A DNA stretch of 64,000 nt from CAWJMN01 sp963844055 (GCA_963844055.1 CAWJMN010000001.1:3596001-3660000); one strand, 5' to 3'; positions 49,507 through 59,190 are shown, counted from the first letter of the stretch. Numbers and translations: made by a program. The notes: generated by a model from the letters alone, not told the origin.

Positions 49507-50794
49507 CGGCAGCTGTCGAAACAGCTAACAAACGAGCCTGTATCCAACGTGTCGGCGAAATGCTGTGTCCGCGAGCAATTTCCCACAGGCCCATTGAATT
49601 TGTGGTGCCACTATTGGCGACACTAGAACTGCTAACGATCCCAAGCTGGTCTGCCAGCTTCAGGTAGGTGCTAAAGGCTGTCGCAAAGTCCCCTTCGGCT
49701 TCTAGACCTAGAGCCACCGTCTTCAAAAGCTCAGCGTTTTGCTCGGGCGAGTCGACAAGCTTTTCTAGTTCCTCACGTAGCCCCTTGTAGGTTTTGTAGT
49801 CGCTCGTCAGCAATGCCAGCATGACGCGTGAAAGTTGCAACCGAGCGGAATCACTATTCACATCAGAGGCAACCGCTTGTCGCAATGCTGAAAGTGCTTC
49901 AGCAGGCTTCCCTGCCTGAAACAACAATTCTCCCTGGCGAGCCAAGGCCCAAGAGTCCTTGGAATCTTGGGCAAGTCGTTCTTCAACATGACGCTGCAGG
50001 GGTTCGACCATGTAAAAGGCAGACACTTGATCCGTACCTTGCGAAATCAGGTCCTCCTTGTAGGCCACCACATTACCAAGGGTGGACTGTGTCTTGACCC
50101 GTTCAACAACAGCCCCTTGCGCCACATCGATCTTCAGCAGTTGCTGCCCACTCGTTGGCAAAAAGTAGAATTCGCCGTTGTAGAAGCCCCGTCCGCTGGG
50201 CTGTTCCTCTTCGAGAGAAATCGGTTCTTTCCAGGCTGGCTTTCCGTCGGCCAAGCTAAACGCCTGAACCTGCTTTTTGCCAACCATAAGCAGCGTCTGA
50301 CGATGGACACACCCCACAAACAGCATGTCGCCGCGATCGATGTTGGGCCATCGTGGCTTACCCGTAAATAAATCCAGCCCCATCATGACCGGCGCATCAA
50401 TGGGGGTCAGGATGACCGTACCATCCACAATAATCACCGAACTGTCGAGCCAGATCGGCTGATCTTGGTCGCCAAAACGCGGGTTACCACCATCAAAGGG
50501 GTCCACGTTGACAGGTCGTCCCTTTGCATACTGATGTCCCCACAACAGACTGCGAGTTGCCAGATCGATTGCAATCACTGCCTCTGCCGAAGTAGGGCAA
50601 ATCAAGATGCCGTTGGCCAAAGAAGGAGTGGTACCAGCAATGCGACGATTCCGATCACGCTCAATCGGATTGCGTTCCACCAGCGAAACCAAGGCTTGCT
50701 TCCAAAGCAGTCGGCCCGACGCTGCATCCAGGCAAACCATGCGCACCTCACCGCTAACATCGACCAAGGCGTACAGCTTGTCGGCCGATGGCAA
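49445..50794 (-). CDS. TPR/PQQ protein fragment 2
   Basis: The middle frame has PQQ repeats (YALVDVSGEVRMVCLDAASG and AIDLATRSLLWGHQ) and TPR-like helices (ALARQGELLFQAGKPAEALS). It runs to ARAKAAL, where one extra base at 49447 shifts it. The true sequence starts about 30 codons upstream of the first ATG. Confidence 0.7.
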   Translation of the reverse strand: MPSADKLYALVDVSGEVRMVCLDAASGRLLWKQALVSLVERNPIERDRNRRIAGTTPSLANGILICPTSAEAVIAIDLATRSLLWGHQYAKGRPVNVDPFDGGNPRFGDQDQPIWLDSSVIIVDGTVILTPIDAPVMMGLDLFTGKPRWPNIDRGDMLFVGCVHRQTLLMVGKKQVQAFSLADGKPAWKEPISLEEEQPSGRGFYNGEFYFLPTSGQQLLKIDVAQGAVVERVKTQSTLGNVVAYKEDLISQGTDQVSAFYMVEPLQRHVEERLAQDSKDSWALARQGELLFQAGKPAEALSALRQAVASDVNSDSARLQLSRVMLALLTSDYKTYKGLREELEKLVDSPEQNAELLKTVALGLEAEGDFATAFSTYLKLADQLGIVSSSSVANSGTTNSMGLWEIARGHSISPTRWIQARLLAVSTAADETAKQAIAATVTARAKAAL

Positions 50795-52272
50795 AGGAGC
50801 ACCGAGGAAGAATGCCCCTGCGAGGGCGGGCTCATCGCCACCGCTTTCTCCACCAACAACCCATTGCAGCGCCCCTGCTTTTTCAAGCTCAGCGCTACCA
50901 GCTTACTAAAGCCGGCTGGAAAGCCCGTGGAGATTGGCTGTCCGCCACGTCCTGCCGGCATAAAACGCATGGAGTCCGCAAGGCCCCCTTCGATAATGGC
51001 TAGTTCGTCAACAAGAAACAGTCGCTCGCCATCACTGCTCATCTGACCAAAGTTATTGTCTTGCCACAGACGACTGCTTAGCTCTCGCTCTCGGCTTTGG
51101 CTTAACGGCGAGCGCATGTTCTGTACGCCGGCCTTCGAAACTCGCTCGTAGTTGGTCTCATCCCAAGGATAAACCCAAAGCGCCCGGCCCGATTTTAGGT
51201 CGACACCCACAACGCGATCGGGCGTTCGCATGAAGACTTGATCGCCAACGACCAGCGGCTGCAAAGCGGGAATGGAAGTTTTGCCATTCTCGCGGCGATT
51301 CTTTGCGGCCTGCTTGACGCGGTCTTCATCCTGTCGGTCGTAGACTAATGGCTGGCTCCACCGAAAATAGGTCAGTGGAACGCCTGCATTGACCAATGCT
51401 GAACGTGACTCATTACCACGCACCATAGTCCACTGGCTGGCAATCGAAGCAGACGACGGCTCTAACTCACCAATCCAATTGGTCAGCCATTGCTTTGCCT
51501 CTTCCTCCTTGGCAAACAGCGGCGTGGATACGCCTGCCACGGTGAACTTGGCATTCGGCAGACGCTGCTTCAAAGACAAGAGGATTTCTAGGGCCTTTTC
51601 GGACCTCCCCGAACGATGCCAAGCAATCGCATGGAGGAGCGACAATTCTGGGTCATAGGACGCCGTCGCCGGTGAAGACGCCGAAAGACGTTGCAGCGTG
51701 ATGGCTGCGGCGGCTGGCTGCCCAAGCTGCAACTGAAGCCGTCCTAGCAAAAAGGTGGCGTCAATGCCTGCCTTGGTATGCAGGTATCGACTGGAAACAT
51801 TTGCGAGGTCTTCCAGGTCACGCGAGCGGATCGCGTCTTCCAGCGCTTTGCGAGCCTCGGCACCAAGCGACAGTTCATAAAGTTCACGTCCCTTGGACGG
51901 CAACTTCGAAAGCATCTCGCTGATCCGCAACTTGGCACTTAGCTGAAGTCCTGTTTCGGGTGACTTGCCCAGAAAAAAGTCCTCGTCAGGAATCGCCCGC
52001 AACATCTCTACGGCGTCGGCATACTTCTCCTGATCAATGAGCTTTTGAGCCCTTAAGAGAAGTTGTCGAAGTTCGCGCGGAGATGGCGAGAATGCGCCGT
52101 TTCGGATGTCCATTTCCTCGCCAGCGCCACGGCGGGGGTTTTGAACCACCTGGGCTTGGATCGAATCGGATCCAGAAAGTGCGAGGAAAACCCCTGCAAG
52201 CAGCAGGCTAACGAGCCTATATCCCCGCAGGAATCCAGCACTCGCGCCGATCACTACTCGTACGTCACGCAT
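50602..52272 (-). CDS. TPR/PQQ protein fragment 1
   Basis: This is the first frame of the split gene, starting at ATG 52272. It contains the signal peptide, helical repeats and the first PQQ-like repeats, ending authentically near 50875 at KLVALSLKKQG. Confidence 0.7.
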   Translation of the reverse strand: MRDVRVVIGASAGFLRGYRLVSLLLAGVFLALSGSDSIQAQVVQNPRRGAGEEMDIRNGAFSPSPRELRQLLLRAQKLIDQEKYADAVEMLRAIPDEDFFLGKSPETGLQLSAKLRISEMLSKLPSKGRELYELSLGAEARKALEDAIRSRDLEDLANVSSRYLHTKAGIDATFLLGRLQLQLGQPAAAAITLQRLSASSPATASYDPELSLLHAIAWHRSGRSEKALEILLSLKQRLPNAKFTVAGVSTPLFAKEEEAKQWLTNWIGELEPSSASIASQWTMVRGNESRSALVNAGVPLTYFRWSQPLVYDRQDEDRVKQAAKNRRENGKTSIPALQPLVVGDQVFMRTPDRVVGVDLKSGRALWVYPWDETNYERVSKAGVQNMRSPLSQSRERELSSRLWQDNNFGQMSSDGERLFLVDELAIIEGGLADSMRFMPAGRGGQPISTGFPAGFSKLVALSLKKQGRCNGLLVEKAVAMSPPSQGHSSSVLLCHRPTSCTPWSMLAVRCAWFAWMQRRADCFGSKPWFRWWNAIRLSVIGIVALLVPLLLWPTAS

Positions 52273-52973
52273 AGTAAAACTCCGACAGAGGTCCAAAACC
52301 ATCCGCTCAAGATCCTACGAACCCACCGCACTAAAGCAGCGGATGCATTTTTCGTAAAGCATTGCTGCATTTTATGTTACAGCCTACACCAGCCCTGATC
52401 AAGCAATCTTTACCCAGCAGCGAACCACCGCAGGGCAACGGCCCTACTTGGGTTGCGTAGCTCTCCCCAACAATCACGCCAGAAAAGGACTCCAGCAAGC
52501 CACAGCACAGGTCGGCGCGCTTCAGGCTCTATGGAGACCTTTGTGCTACCAAAGCGACGAGGTGATCCCCTGGGGTTCGCCTAGAGGCAAGCCGCAGTAC
52601 CACACTTTGAACCCGGAGCCATTTCTGAAGGTATTCAACTTGGCACAAGCCCTCACGTCGGCCGGCGCTGATGGGTTCACGTGATACGGCAAACGGAGAT
52701 CACCGGTGGTCACGAAAATCGCTTGCGGAAAACGTCGTGACATGGCCCGAAGGTCTTGAAGTGCTGGCAAAAACACGTGGAATCCCGACGAAAACACAAC
52801 TTCTTTCTCATAAAATCGCATTTTCCGGGCATTTTTTGCCTTTTTCGAGATAGCAGGGTTGCAATTTCAGGCCGAAAGTATTTAATCTGCGTCGTCCGCA
52901 ATGCGGAAAACAAGCATTTTTTACGTTGGTTCGTGGTTTTATTACGAAACCTCACAAGGAGGGGTGGCCAAAC
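52273..52973. other. 700-base intergenic region before the HU gene
   Basis: The region lies between the divergent TPR/PQQ gene and the HU-like gene. I see no convincing protein gene. A rightward frame at 52448-52684 has no family signature. It ends with AAGGAGGGG, the HU ribosome-binding site, and an A/T-rich stretch (52790-52950) is the probable HU promoter zone. A small RNA cannot be excluded. Confidence 0.45.
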
Positions 52974-53303
52974 ATGGCAAAGAAAGCTCCAAGTCCCAAG
53001 GCAGCGGGCAAGTCGGAAATCTTCGCGAACATCGCGACTGCAACGGATCTCAGCAAGAAGCAAGTCTCGGCTGTTTTTGATGCTTTGAACGCAGAAATCA
53101 GCAAAGCACTTTCGAAGAAGGGCCCTGGCGTCTTCCAAATTCCTGGCCTGTGCAAGATCAACCTCGTTGTGAAGCCGGCTCAGCCAGCTCGCAAGAACGT
53201 TCCAAACCCCTTCAAGCCTGGCGAGACGATGGACGTCGCTGCCAAGCCTGCCAAGCGGGTTGTAAAGGTTCGTCCTCTGAAGAACCTCAAGGGCATGGCC
53301 TAA
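52974..53303 (+). CDS. HU/IHF-family DNA-binding protein
   Basis: This 109-residue protein has a Lys-rich start, the helical HU core (IFANIATATDLSKKQVSAVF), then the KKGPGVFQIPGL beta-strand turn and the arm (KPAQPARKNVPNPFKPGE), ending VKVRPLKNLKGM. Long-arm HU variants like this are typical of planctomycetes. It shapes the nucleoid. A strong AAGGAGG site precedes ATG 52974. Confidence 0.88.
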   Translation: MAKKAPSPKAAGKSEIFANIATATDLSKKQVSAVFDALNAEISKALSKKGPGVFQIPGLCKINLVVKPAQPARKNVPNPFKPGETMDVAAKPAKRVVKVRPLKNLKGMA

Positions 53304-53552
53304 GCTCTTCCTGGCCAACTTTTGAGCATGCAAATGAAGTGCATCGCTTAATCGTTCCCAGGACAAATTTCGGCAAAATATCGGGGGTGTGCATTCGACA
53401 ACGATGCATGCCCCTTATTTTTTATCCTGTCCTTTCCAGATGACTTTGCTATGATTGCCAAGGGACACAATTACGGTTGTCCCCCTTTTTGAAATCTGTC
53501 TTTTGGTGCGTGTCACTACCACCTTCGCCAGTCCCTTTGGATTGGCTCTGTT

Positions 53553-54674
53553 ATGAGCGAACCCTCGCAACAGCCGTCAAAACTTCGACGGCAAATCGCC
53601 CATGAAGCCGCACGGCTCATGTATCAACGGGAAGAGTCCGAATATTTTCGGGCGAAGCAAAAGGCCTCTCGCCGCATTTGCCAGGGCTGGGTGAAACCGG
53701 CCGACTTGCCCAGCAACTTTGAAATCCGGGATGCTATCCAGGCTTTCGCGCGAATGCATGAAGGCGACCAGCGAACAGAGAACCTTCGCGAAATGCGTCT
53801 GGAGGCACTCCGTCTGATGCAGGTATTGCGGCGTTACAAGCCACGCCTGATCGGGAGTGTTTTAACTGGCCATGTTCGACAGGGCTCGGATATTGATTTG
53901 CACGTGTTTAGCGACTCCATCGAAGGGATTTGCGACCTTCTAGAGGGTGAAGGCCTGCTGTACAGCGTCGAACACAAGCGGGTTTGCAAGCAAGGTACGG
54001 AGCAAGTCTACACACACATTCATGTGGAAGATCGGTTTCCGTTTGAGCTGACCGTGTATGGCAGCGACTTGGTTTCTTACCACTTCAAAAGCTCAATTAC
54101 GGGAAAGGCAATCGAGCGCGCCAGCATTGCAGAACTGGAGCAGTTCCTGGCAAAAGAGTATCCCGACATCAATCTTGAGGAGGCACTTGCGGCCGCTGGC
54201 GACCAAGCCGATCGATTCACGGTGTATCGCAGCTTGCTGTTACCGCTAGAACAGATCAAGCAAGACCCTCGTTATCATCCGGAAGGAGATGTGCTGTTCC
54301 ACAGCATGCAAGTCTTCGCACTTGCCAAGGAAGAGCGGCCCTATGATGAAGAACTGTTGCTGGCAGCTCTCCTGCATGACATTGGGAAAGGGATCGATCC
54401 CTACGACCATACTGCGGCAGGGCTTGAAGCACTGGGAACTTATATCACCGCCCGAACGCACTGGCTGATTGAGCACCACATGGTGGCACATGATATTGCC
54501 GCCGGCACCGCAGGGGCACGCTGCGTGCGTCGCCTCAAAGAATCTGAGGACTTTGAAGAGCTGATGATCCTGCAACGTTGCGATCGCCGGGGGCGAGTCC
54601 CCGGTGCGCAGGCTCCTGAGCTGGAAGAAGCGCTGGATTACCTACGCGACCTGTCCAACATGTGCGATGGTTAA
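53553..54674 (+). CDS. Nucleotidyltransferase-HD domain fusion protein
   Basis: This 373-residue protein has GSVLTGHVRQGSDIDLHVF (GS … DxD), the pol-beta nucleotidyltransferase motif, and downstream an HD domain with LLHDIGKGIDPYDHT and an HWLIEHHMVAH pattern. The architecture resembles GlnD (uridylyltransferase/HD) and CCA-adding enzymes, but the protein is much shorter than GlnD and lacks ACT domains. It may nucleotidylate and hydrolyse a nucleotide or protein. The start at 53553 is the first ATG; neighbours give no clue. Confidence 0.75.
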   Translation: MSEPSQQPSKLRRQIAHEAARLMYQREESEYFRAKQKASRRICQGWVKPADLPSNFEIRDAIQAFARMHEGDQRTENLREMRLEALRLMQVLRRYKPRLIGSVLTGHVRQGSDIDLHVFSDSIEGICDLLEGEGLLYSVEHKRVCKQGTEQVYTHIHVEDRFPFELTVYGSDLVSYHFKSSITGKAIERASIAELEQFLAKEYPDINLEEALAAAGDQADRFTVYRSLLLPLEQIKQDPRYHPEGDVLFHSMQVFALAKEERPYDEELLLAALLHDIGKGIDPYDHTAAGLEALGTYITARTHWLIEHHMVAHDIAAGTAGARCVRRLKESEDFEELMILQRCDRRGRVPGAQAPELEEALDYLRDLSNMCDG

Positions 54675-54686
54675 CCGCCGGCGCCG

Positions 54687-56018
54687 TTAGACACCAAATT
54701 GCTTGAGCACGATTTCTGTTACATCGGTATCGGCCAGCGGAGCTTCGACAAACACGCCCCGATCCGAGCTAAGCAGAACCCCTCGTTGGTCTTCCGATTT
54801 GGCGGGAGCACCGTGCGAGCCTTTGATCAAAGTGGCATCCAAGGGAATCGACTTGGTTGCCATGTCAAAGTGCAGTTCGACGGGGTCATAGCCCGGCTTA
54901 CGATGAATATCCACGGTGCGAGCGAACTTCGGTGCCTTCGCATCATCGAGCCAGTAATAGTAGGCTTGCCAGCTGTTGGCGGTGGAAATCAGAATGATCT
55001 CGCCACTTCGCTCATGGTCAAGGCCATACTTGGATCGTTCCTCACCGACGAGAACTTCGTCAATGCCGGGCTGGCCACGGAATAGCGCCGCAACTTTTGC
55101 TAGGTTCACAGGCGATGCATCTTTTACAAACACATGCGAGAACTGATGGTCCACCAGAGCCCAAGCGGGAGTGTTGGCAAAATCAATCAGTTCGCCGCCG
55201 GCGTCGTCTTCCTTGGCGGTTAACAGGCCAGCCGAACGCAGAACACGATTGGGATAGGTCACATGATCCACGGCCGTGATCACATATTCACTCGCCACAA
55301 ACCACAGTGGAGCCGCTTTTCCTTGGTAGGCTTGCTCTGCACTTGCAACCAATTTTCCAATCACCTCGTCTAGCTCAGCAAGTGCCTTCAGTGCGGCAGG
55401 ACTGTCGGGGCCTGTCTTTTGAGCGGCGTAATCGAGGTGAGGAAGGTAGATATAGCAAAAGTTGGGCTGGTACTTTTTCATCGCCAGCGCAGCCGACTCG
55501 GCAATCCATGCCGACGACTTTACATTGGCCATCGGCCCCCAAAAGTTCATCAGAGGAAAATGCCCAATGGCATCGCGCAGCTCACCATAAAGCTCTACCG
55601 GCTTGGTGTAGCACCAAAGCGACTCGCTACCATCGGGGTTGTGCACGGGGGCCGGCATGCAGATGTAATCCGCGCCGCATCCCTTGCTTAGCATCGGAAA
55701 CCAGACGGCCGAAGTAATCGATGGGTCATGCTGATGGAGCAAGTCCCAGATTTGTGGCTGCGTGATCTTGTCATTCCAGGCGGTCCACATTTCCACCTTA
55801 TTGGTATCACGCCAAAAGAAACCATTCGCCACAACCCCATGATCGACTGGCAGTTTGCCGGTGAGCAAATTTGCCTGAGCTGGCCAAGTAACGGCTGGAA
55901 AGCTGGTGACGAGTGTTGCGCGATCTCCCCCTGCGGTCAACTTTTGCAAATGAGGCATTTGCGCCACATCTTTGCCGCGAAGACCTGGAATGGTTAGAAA
56001 GATGACGGTTTCGTTCAT
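54687..56018 (-). CDS. Alkaline-phosphatase-superfamily (nucleotide pyrophosphatase-like) protein, EboF-like
   Basis: This 443-residue protein begins FLTIPGLRGKDV and has the catalytic Thr region TSFPAVTWPAQANLLTGKLP, then LPHLDYAAQKTGP and DHQFSH, matching the nucleotide pyrophosphatase/phosphodiesterase family of the alkaline phosphatase superfamily. In ebo clusters an enzyme of this type is called EboF. It is the last gene of a leftward series with TIM-barrel, UbiA-like and desaturase genes. The 95-base gap to the TIM-barrel gene is modest. Confidence 0.75.
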   Translation of the reverse strand: MNETVIFLTIPGLRGKDVAQMPHLQKLTAGGDRATLVTSFPAVTWPAQANLLTGKLPVDHGVVANGFFWRDTNKVEMWTAWNDKITQPQIWDLLHQHDPSITSAVWFPMLSKGCGADYICMPAPVHNPDGSESLWCYTKPVELYGELRDAIGHFPLMNFWGPMANVKSSAWIAESAALAMKKYQPNFCYIYLPHLDYAAQKTGPDSPAALKALAELDEVIGKLVASAEQAYQGKAAPLWFVASEYVITAVDHVTYPNRVLRSAGLLTAKEDDAGGELIDFANTPAWALVDHQFSHVFVKDASPVNLAKVAALFRGQPGIDEVLVGEERSKYGLDHERSGEIILISTANSWQAYYYWLDDAKAPKFARTVDIHRKPGYDPVELHFDMATKSIPLDATLIKGSHGAPAKSEDQRGVLLSSDRGVFVEAPLADTDVTEIVLKQFGV

Positions 56019-56112
56019 TGTATCGCTTTTTTCGTATTCAAAGGCCGCTTGGAGCGCCGCTTACTCGAACAAATAATGACTATCAGACAACCTACTTCAG
56101 GACCAAAATACG

Positions 56113-56976
56113 CTAACGCTTTTGAACGCCACCCACCAGGGGAGCAAGGAAGTTCCAAGCTTGGTGAGCTGCAACCGGAGCCATGTGGCTGTGCCGACTA
56201 AGTTCGACATGGACTGGGCCCCGGTACTGAATCTGGTGGAGCGCAGCAAACAGCGGTGGAAAATCCATTTCCCCTTCGCCAAACATCAGGTGTTCATGCA
56301 CCCCTTGCCGCATGTCCTCTATATGGATGTTTACAATCCGTTTGCCATATCGCGAGATGGCGGCTTCGACGGGAAACTCCCCCTGGCAGTGCAAATGACC
56401 AACGTCGAGCGTTAGCATGAGCCAGTCCAAGCCCCCTTCTGCAAGCAAACGCTCCCACTTTGCCATCGTGTCAATTAGCATGCCTGGCTCGGGCTCAAAC
56501 CCCAGCACGACCCCCTGCTGTTCCCCGTAGTGCACCAAAGAACGAAGTTCGTCGGCAAGGCGTGACATCTGGCTGTCGATCGTTTCCGTGCCGAGTGATT
56601 CTTCCACAGGGTCAAGCGAGCCGGACCACAGAGAGACACAGCCACTGCCAATGGCGTGGGCCGTATCAATCGCATGCTGAATGAACTGCCGGCGGATTTG
56701 ACGGGCAGACGGATCTGGAGAGAGCAAGGTTGGCTGATGTTTACGCCGAGCATCCAGCAAGTAACGCGCCCCCGTCTCGACGGTGCAGGCAAGTCCGTAC
56801 GCACTTAGCAACGACCGAACATCCTGCTCTTCGGTGGTGCGCAAATGGCTATAGGGATTTAATGATCCATGATCGAGCGTGAGCGCCACGCTTTGGTAAC
56901 CAAGTTCCGCCAAGATCTGAAAGCATTGCGCCAGCGAATGATGGGCAAAGCCATTGGTGTTGTAACCCAGCATCAT
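56113..56976 (-). CDS. Xylose-isomerase-like TIM-barrel protein, EboE-like
   Basis: This protein of about 287 residues has the metal ligands of the AP endonuclease-2/xylose isomerase barrel: VVLGFEPEPG (Glu), LTLDVGHLH (Asp, His), VNIHIEDMRQGVHEH (His, Asp) and VHVELSRHSH (Glu). This family includes epimerases and isomerases and, in ebo clusters, EboE. The position next to a UbiA-like gene supports that reading. Start ATG 56976; the next codon is also ATG. Confidence 0.7.
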   Translation of the reverse strand: MMLGYNTNGFAHHSLAQCFQILAELGYQSVALTLDHGSLNPYSHLRTTEEQDVRSLLSAYGLACTVETGARYLLDARRKHQPTLLSPDPSARQIRRQFIQHAIDTAHAIGSGCVSLWSGSLDPVEESLGTETIDSQMSRLADELRSLVHYGEQQGVVLGFEPEPGMLIDTMAKWERLLAEGGLDWLMLTLDVGHLHCQGEFPVEAAISRYGKRIVNIHIEDMRQGVHEHLMFGEGEMDFPPLFAALHQIQYRGPVHVELSRHSHMAPVAAHQAWNFLAPLVGGVQKR

Positions 56977-57020
56977 CGCATTGCCCCTTTCCGCCCTTAC
57001 AGATCATTCGTTTGGGATCA

Positions 57021-57998
57021 TTACGTCGAGTAAATCCAGCGTCCCAACCACAACATGGGAAACAGCAAGCAAATAATAGCCACCGCAAAATACCAGGGAG
57101 CCACCAGAACACTGATTGCCGCATCAAATACCACCAAGGAAAAGATGGCGTGCTTGATGGTGACCTGTACATTCTGGCCAATCGGATTGGCTATCGCCAC
57201 AAGAGCGCAACGCGCGATCGAAATTGAGAGCAAAACGAGCAGCAGCCCATACACCGCAGGTTTAAAGTTGGGAGCCGGAATGAAGTACACCGTGCTGAAC
57301 ATGATGACCACCCCCAGAGCCATCACCGCTCCTCCCAGGATTAGACCCGGCCGTCCACTAACACCAACTTCCTGCCGGGCAAACCAAGTCACCCCCGCAA
57401 TGTAAATTCCAATCCCTGCAGCGGGAAGCAAATGCACGGTGTCAAAGCCAACGCCCGCAAGCAAACCATGGGTCGCGCCGGCCGCCACGCTCATTCCCAA
57501 AAGCACATTCAAAAAGCGGCATAGGCCCATGGAGACCGGCCCCAGCCAAGTTTTCTTCAGCCAACCATCGTAGAGCAATACGGCACCGGCAAGCAAAACC
57601 GACATTGCGCCAGAACGCCACCAAAATGGGCCTCCCGAACCATAAACAACGCTAGGCAGCGCTCCCCAAAGGATGCCAACCGCCAGTAAACAGAAGCCCA
57701 GCATTCGCGCAAAGGCGAAAGGGACCTGGCCAGAAGGAAGAGGCCGTTGGGGCCGTTCCACTTGATCGATGTCAAAGTCAAAGACATCGTTCAAAACCAT
57801 GCCAGCGGAATACAAACACCACGAGGAAACCGCCAGAGCCAAAAATGCTCCCCACGGCGCACTTTGACCACCAATACCCAATTGGCCAAACGCTAGTGAG
57901 GAGGAAACCAGAAAGCCCATGGCGATATCCGCAATGGCCGTAAAGCCATTAGGAGCTCGCAACAATTTAAGGTAGGACAACAATTTGGACACAGGCAA
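57021..57998 (-). CDS. UbiA-family prenyltransferase, EboC-like
   Basis: This protein of about 325 residues has about nine hydrophobic helices, the first Asp-rich motif NDVFDFDIDQVERPQRPLPS and a second region YDGWLKKTWLGPVSMGLCRF. These are diagnostic of UbiA prenyltransferases, which join isoprenoid chains to aromatic or other acceptors. In ebo clusters EboC is a UbiA homologue. It starts at the base after the desaturase stop, so the two are co-transcribed. Confidence 0.85.
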   Translation of the reverse strand: MPVSKLLSYLKLLRAPNGFTAIADIAMGFLVSSSLAFGQLGIGGQSAPWGAFLALAVSSWCLYSAGMVLNDVFDFDIDQVERPQRPLPSGQVPFAFARMLGFCLLAVGILWGALPSVVYGSGGPFWWRSGAMSVLLAGAVLLYDGWLKKTWLGPVSMGLCRFLNVLLGMSVAAGATHGLLAGVGFDTVHLLPAAGIGIYIAGVTWFARQEVGVSGRPGLILGGAVMALGVVIMFSTVYFIPAPNFKPAVYGLLLVLLSISIARCALVAIANPIGQNVQVTIKHAIFSLVVFDAAISVLVAPWYFAVAIICLLFPMLWLGRWIYST

Positions 57999-59051
57999 TT
58001 AGCTTTCCACGGTACCAAGACGTTTTGCTGCCATTTGACGCTCGGTCGGCAGGCGAACATTCCAAGCCAAGCCGAGCAGTTGCATCGTTCGAATGACCAG
58101 CCAACTCGTATCCAACTGCCACCAGCGTAGCCCATGACGAGCCGATGTGGGAAACGCATGATGATTGTTGTGCCAACCTTCGCCGAACGAGAGGATGCCG
58201 AACATCAAGTTATTGCGAGAGTCATCTGCCGACTCAAACTCTTTCTGCCCAAACACGTGGCAGATCGAGTTGATCGACCAAGTGACATGATGCGTCACAA
58301 AAATTCGCACCAGTCCACCCCAAAACAGTCCGAGCAGCGCTCCCTGCCAAGACTGATAAACAACGCCCGCAATCAAAGCGGGAATGCCTAGGCTAACCAA
58401 GACCCAAAGGTAATAGAGCTGGTCCACAAGCACCAGCGAGCGTTCCGCCAGTAGGTCTGGAATGTACCGCTGCATATCGGGATTACTCCAGTAACCCGTA
58501 AATAGCCAGCCCGTATGGGCATACCACAAGCCTCGCAGCGAATTCCAAAGCCCCTCGCCATGCAGGTGAGGAGAATGGGGATCGCCCACCTGATCGCTAA
58601 GTTCATGGTGCCGTCGATGCACGGCGCACCAAGTGAGTGGCGAGCCCTCTACCGACAATGCCCCCAGTGCCATCCACACCATGCGCACCCACCCGTAGGT
58701 TTCAAACGAGCGGTGGGTAAGCAAGCGATGGAAACCGATGGTAATCCCTTGAGCGGTAAGTGCCCAACCACCCGCCAGCAAGGCTAGGTGTGTCCATCCC
58801 ATAAAGCCATTTTGTAGCGACCAAACAATGGCAGTAACAAAGGCCACAAATGGCAAGACGACAGCCGTTCCCATGATTACTTTGTGGACCAATGGGCTGT
58901 CTGGAAACGAGGTTTGAATGCCTCTGCCACCTTCGGGCAAGCGAGCCTCGCTCACCTTGCCCGTACCTTCACGCACCTTTGCCTTGCGATTCCGCAATAA
59001 TGTTCTAGCCACCACAACCACCAACCTCAACAAGAAGATTCCTTCAAACAA
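57999..59051 (-). CDS. Membrane fatty-acid (acyl-CoA) desaturase
   Basis: This protein of about 350 residues has the three His boxes of acyl-lipid/acyl-CoA delta-9 desaturases: HRLLTH, HRRHH and HNNHH, and four hydrophobic segments. It would introduce a double bond into membrane or acyl-CoA chains using diiron chemistry. It leads the leftward series with the UbiA-like gene. Confidence 0.9.
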   Translation of the reverse strand: MFEGIFLLRLVVVVARTLLRNRKAKVREGTGKVSEARLPEGGRGIQTSFPDSPLVHKVIMGTAVVLPFVAFVTAIVWSLQNGFMGWTHLALLAGGWALTAQGITIGFHRLLTHRSFETYGWVRMVWMALGALSVEGSPLTWCAVHRRHHELSDQVGDPHSPHLHGEGLWNSLRGLWYAHTGWLFTGYWSNPDMQRYIPDLLAERSLVLVDQLYYLWVLVSLGIPALIAGVVYQSWQGALLGLFWGGLVRIFVTHHVTWSINSICHVFGQKEFESADDSRNNLMFGILSFGEGWHNNHHAFPTSARHGLRWWQLDTSWLVIRTMQLLGLAWNVRLPTERQMAAKRLGTVES

Positions 59052-59151
59052 CCCAACCCTAAACTAGCATCCGCCATTTCCAGGACAAGCCATTGCTTTC
59101 TAGAACCGTAAGCAATGCTTGGTAGACCACAATAGAACTGGCGTAGTAGTC

Positions 59152-59190
59152 AAAAAAAATGGGGCAAAACCGAATGATCGATTTGCCCCA
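59152..59190 (-). terminator. Intrinsic terminator after RRM gene 2
   Basis: TGGGGCAAA and TTTGCCCCA form a perfect 9-base stem around 13 bases, and read leftward are followed by eight Ts. It lies about 160 bases after the RRM gene stop. Confidence 0.8.

Larger units (their letters stand above)
47455..52272 (-). pseudogene. Exported TPR plus PQQ-repeat protein, two frame breaks
   Basis: The repaired product would have about 1,600 residues. It has an N-terminal signal peptide (LVSLLLAGVFLALSGSDSIQA), a TPR-like region and PQQ-type repeats (VVGVDLKSGRALWVYPWDE, CLDAASGRLLWKQA, CVDAMTGKTVWERSG, YGIDAKSGKMVWQVP). A second helical repeat block, PAEALSALRQAV, lies between the propeller parts. Breaks lie in the four-C run 50872-50875 and at 49447 (one extra base). 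Protein similarity resumes at once in each new frame. The family is large and planctomycete-specific, probably periplasmic, with no known function. Confidence 0.78.

Noticed and set aside
52448..52684. Possible small gene before the HU gene
   Set aside because: No domain, no strong start and the region reads like a leader or promoter zone.
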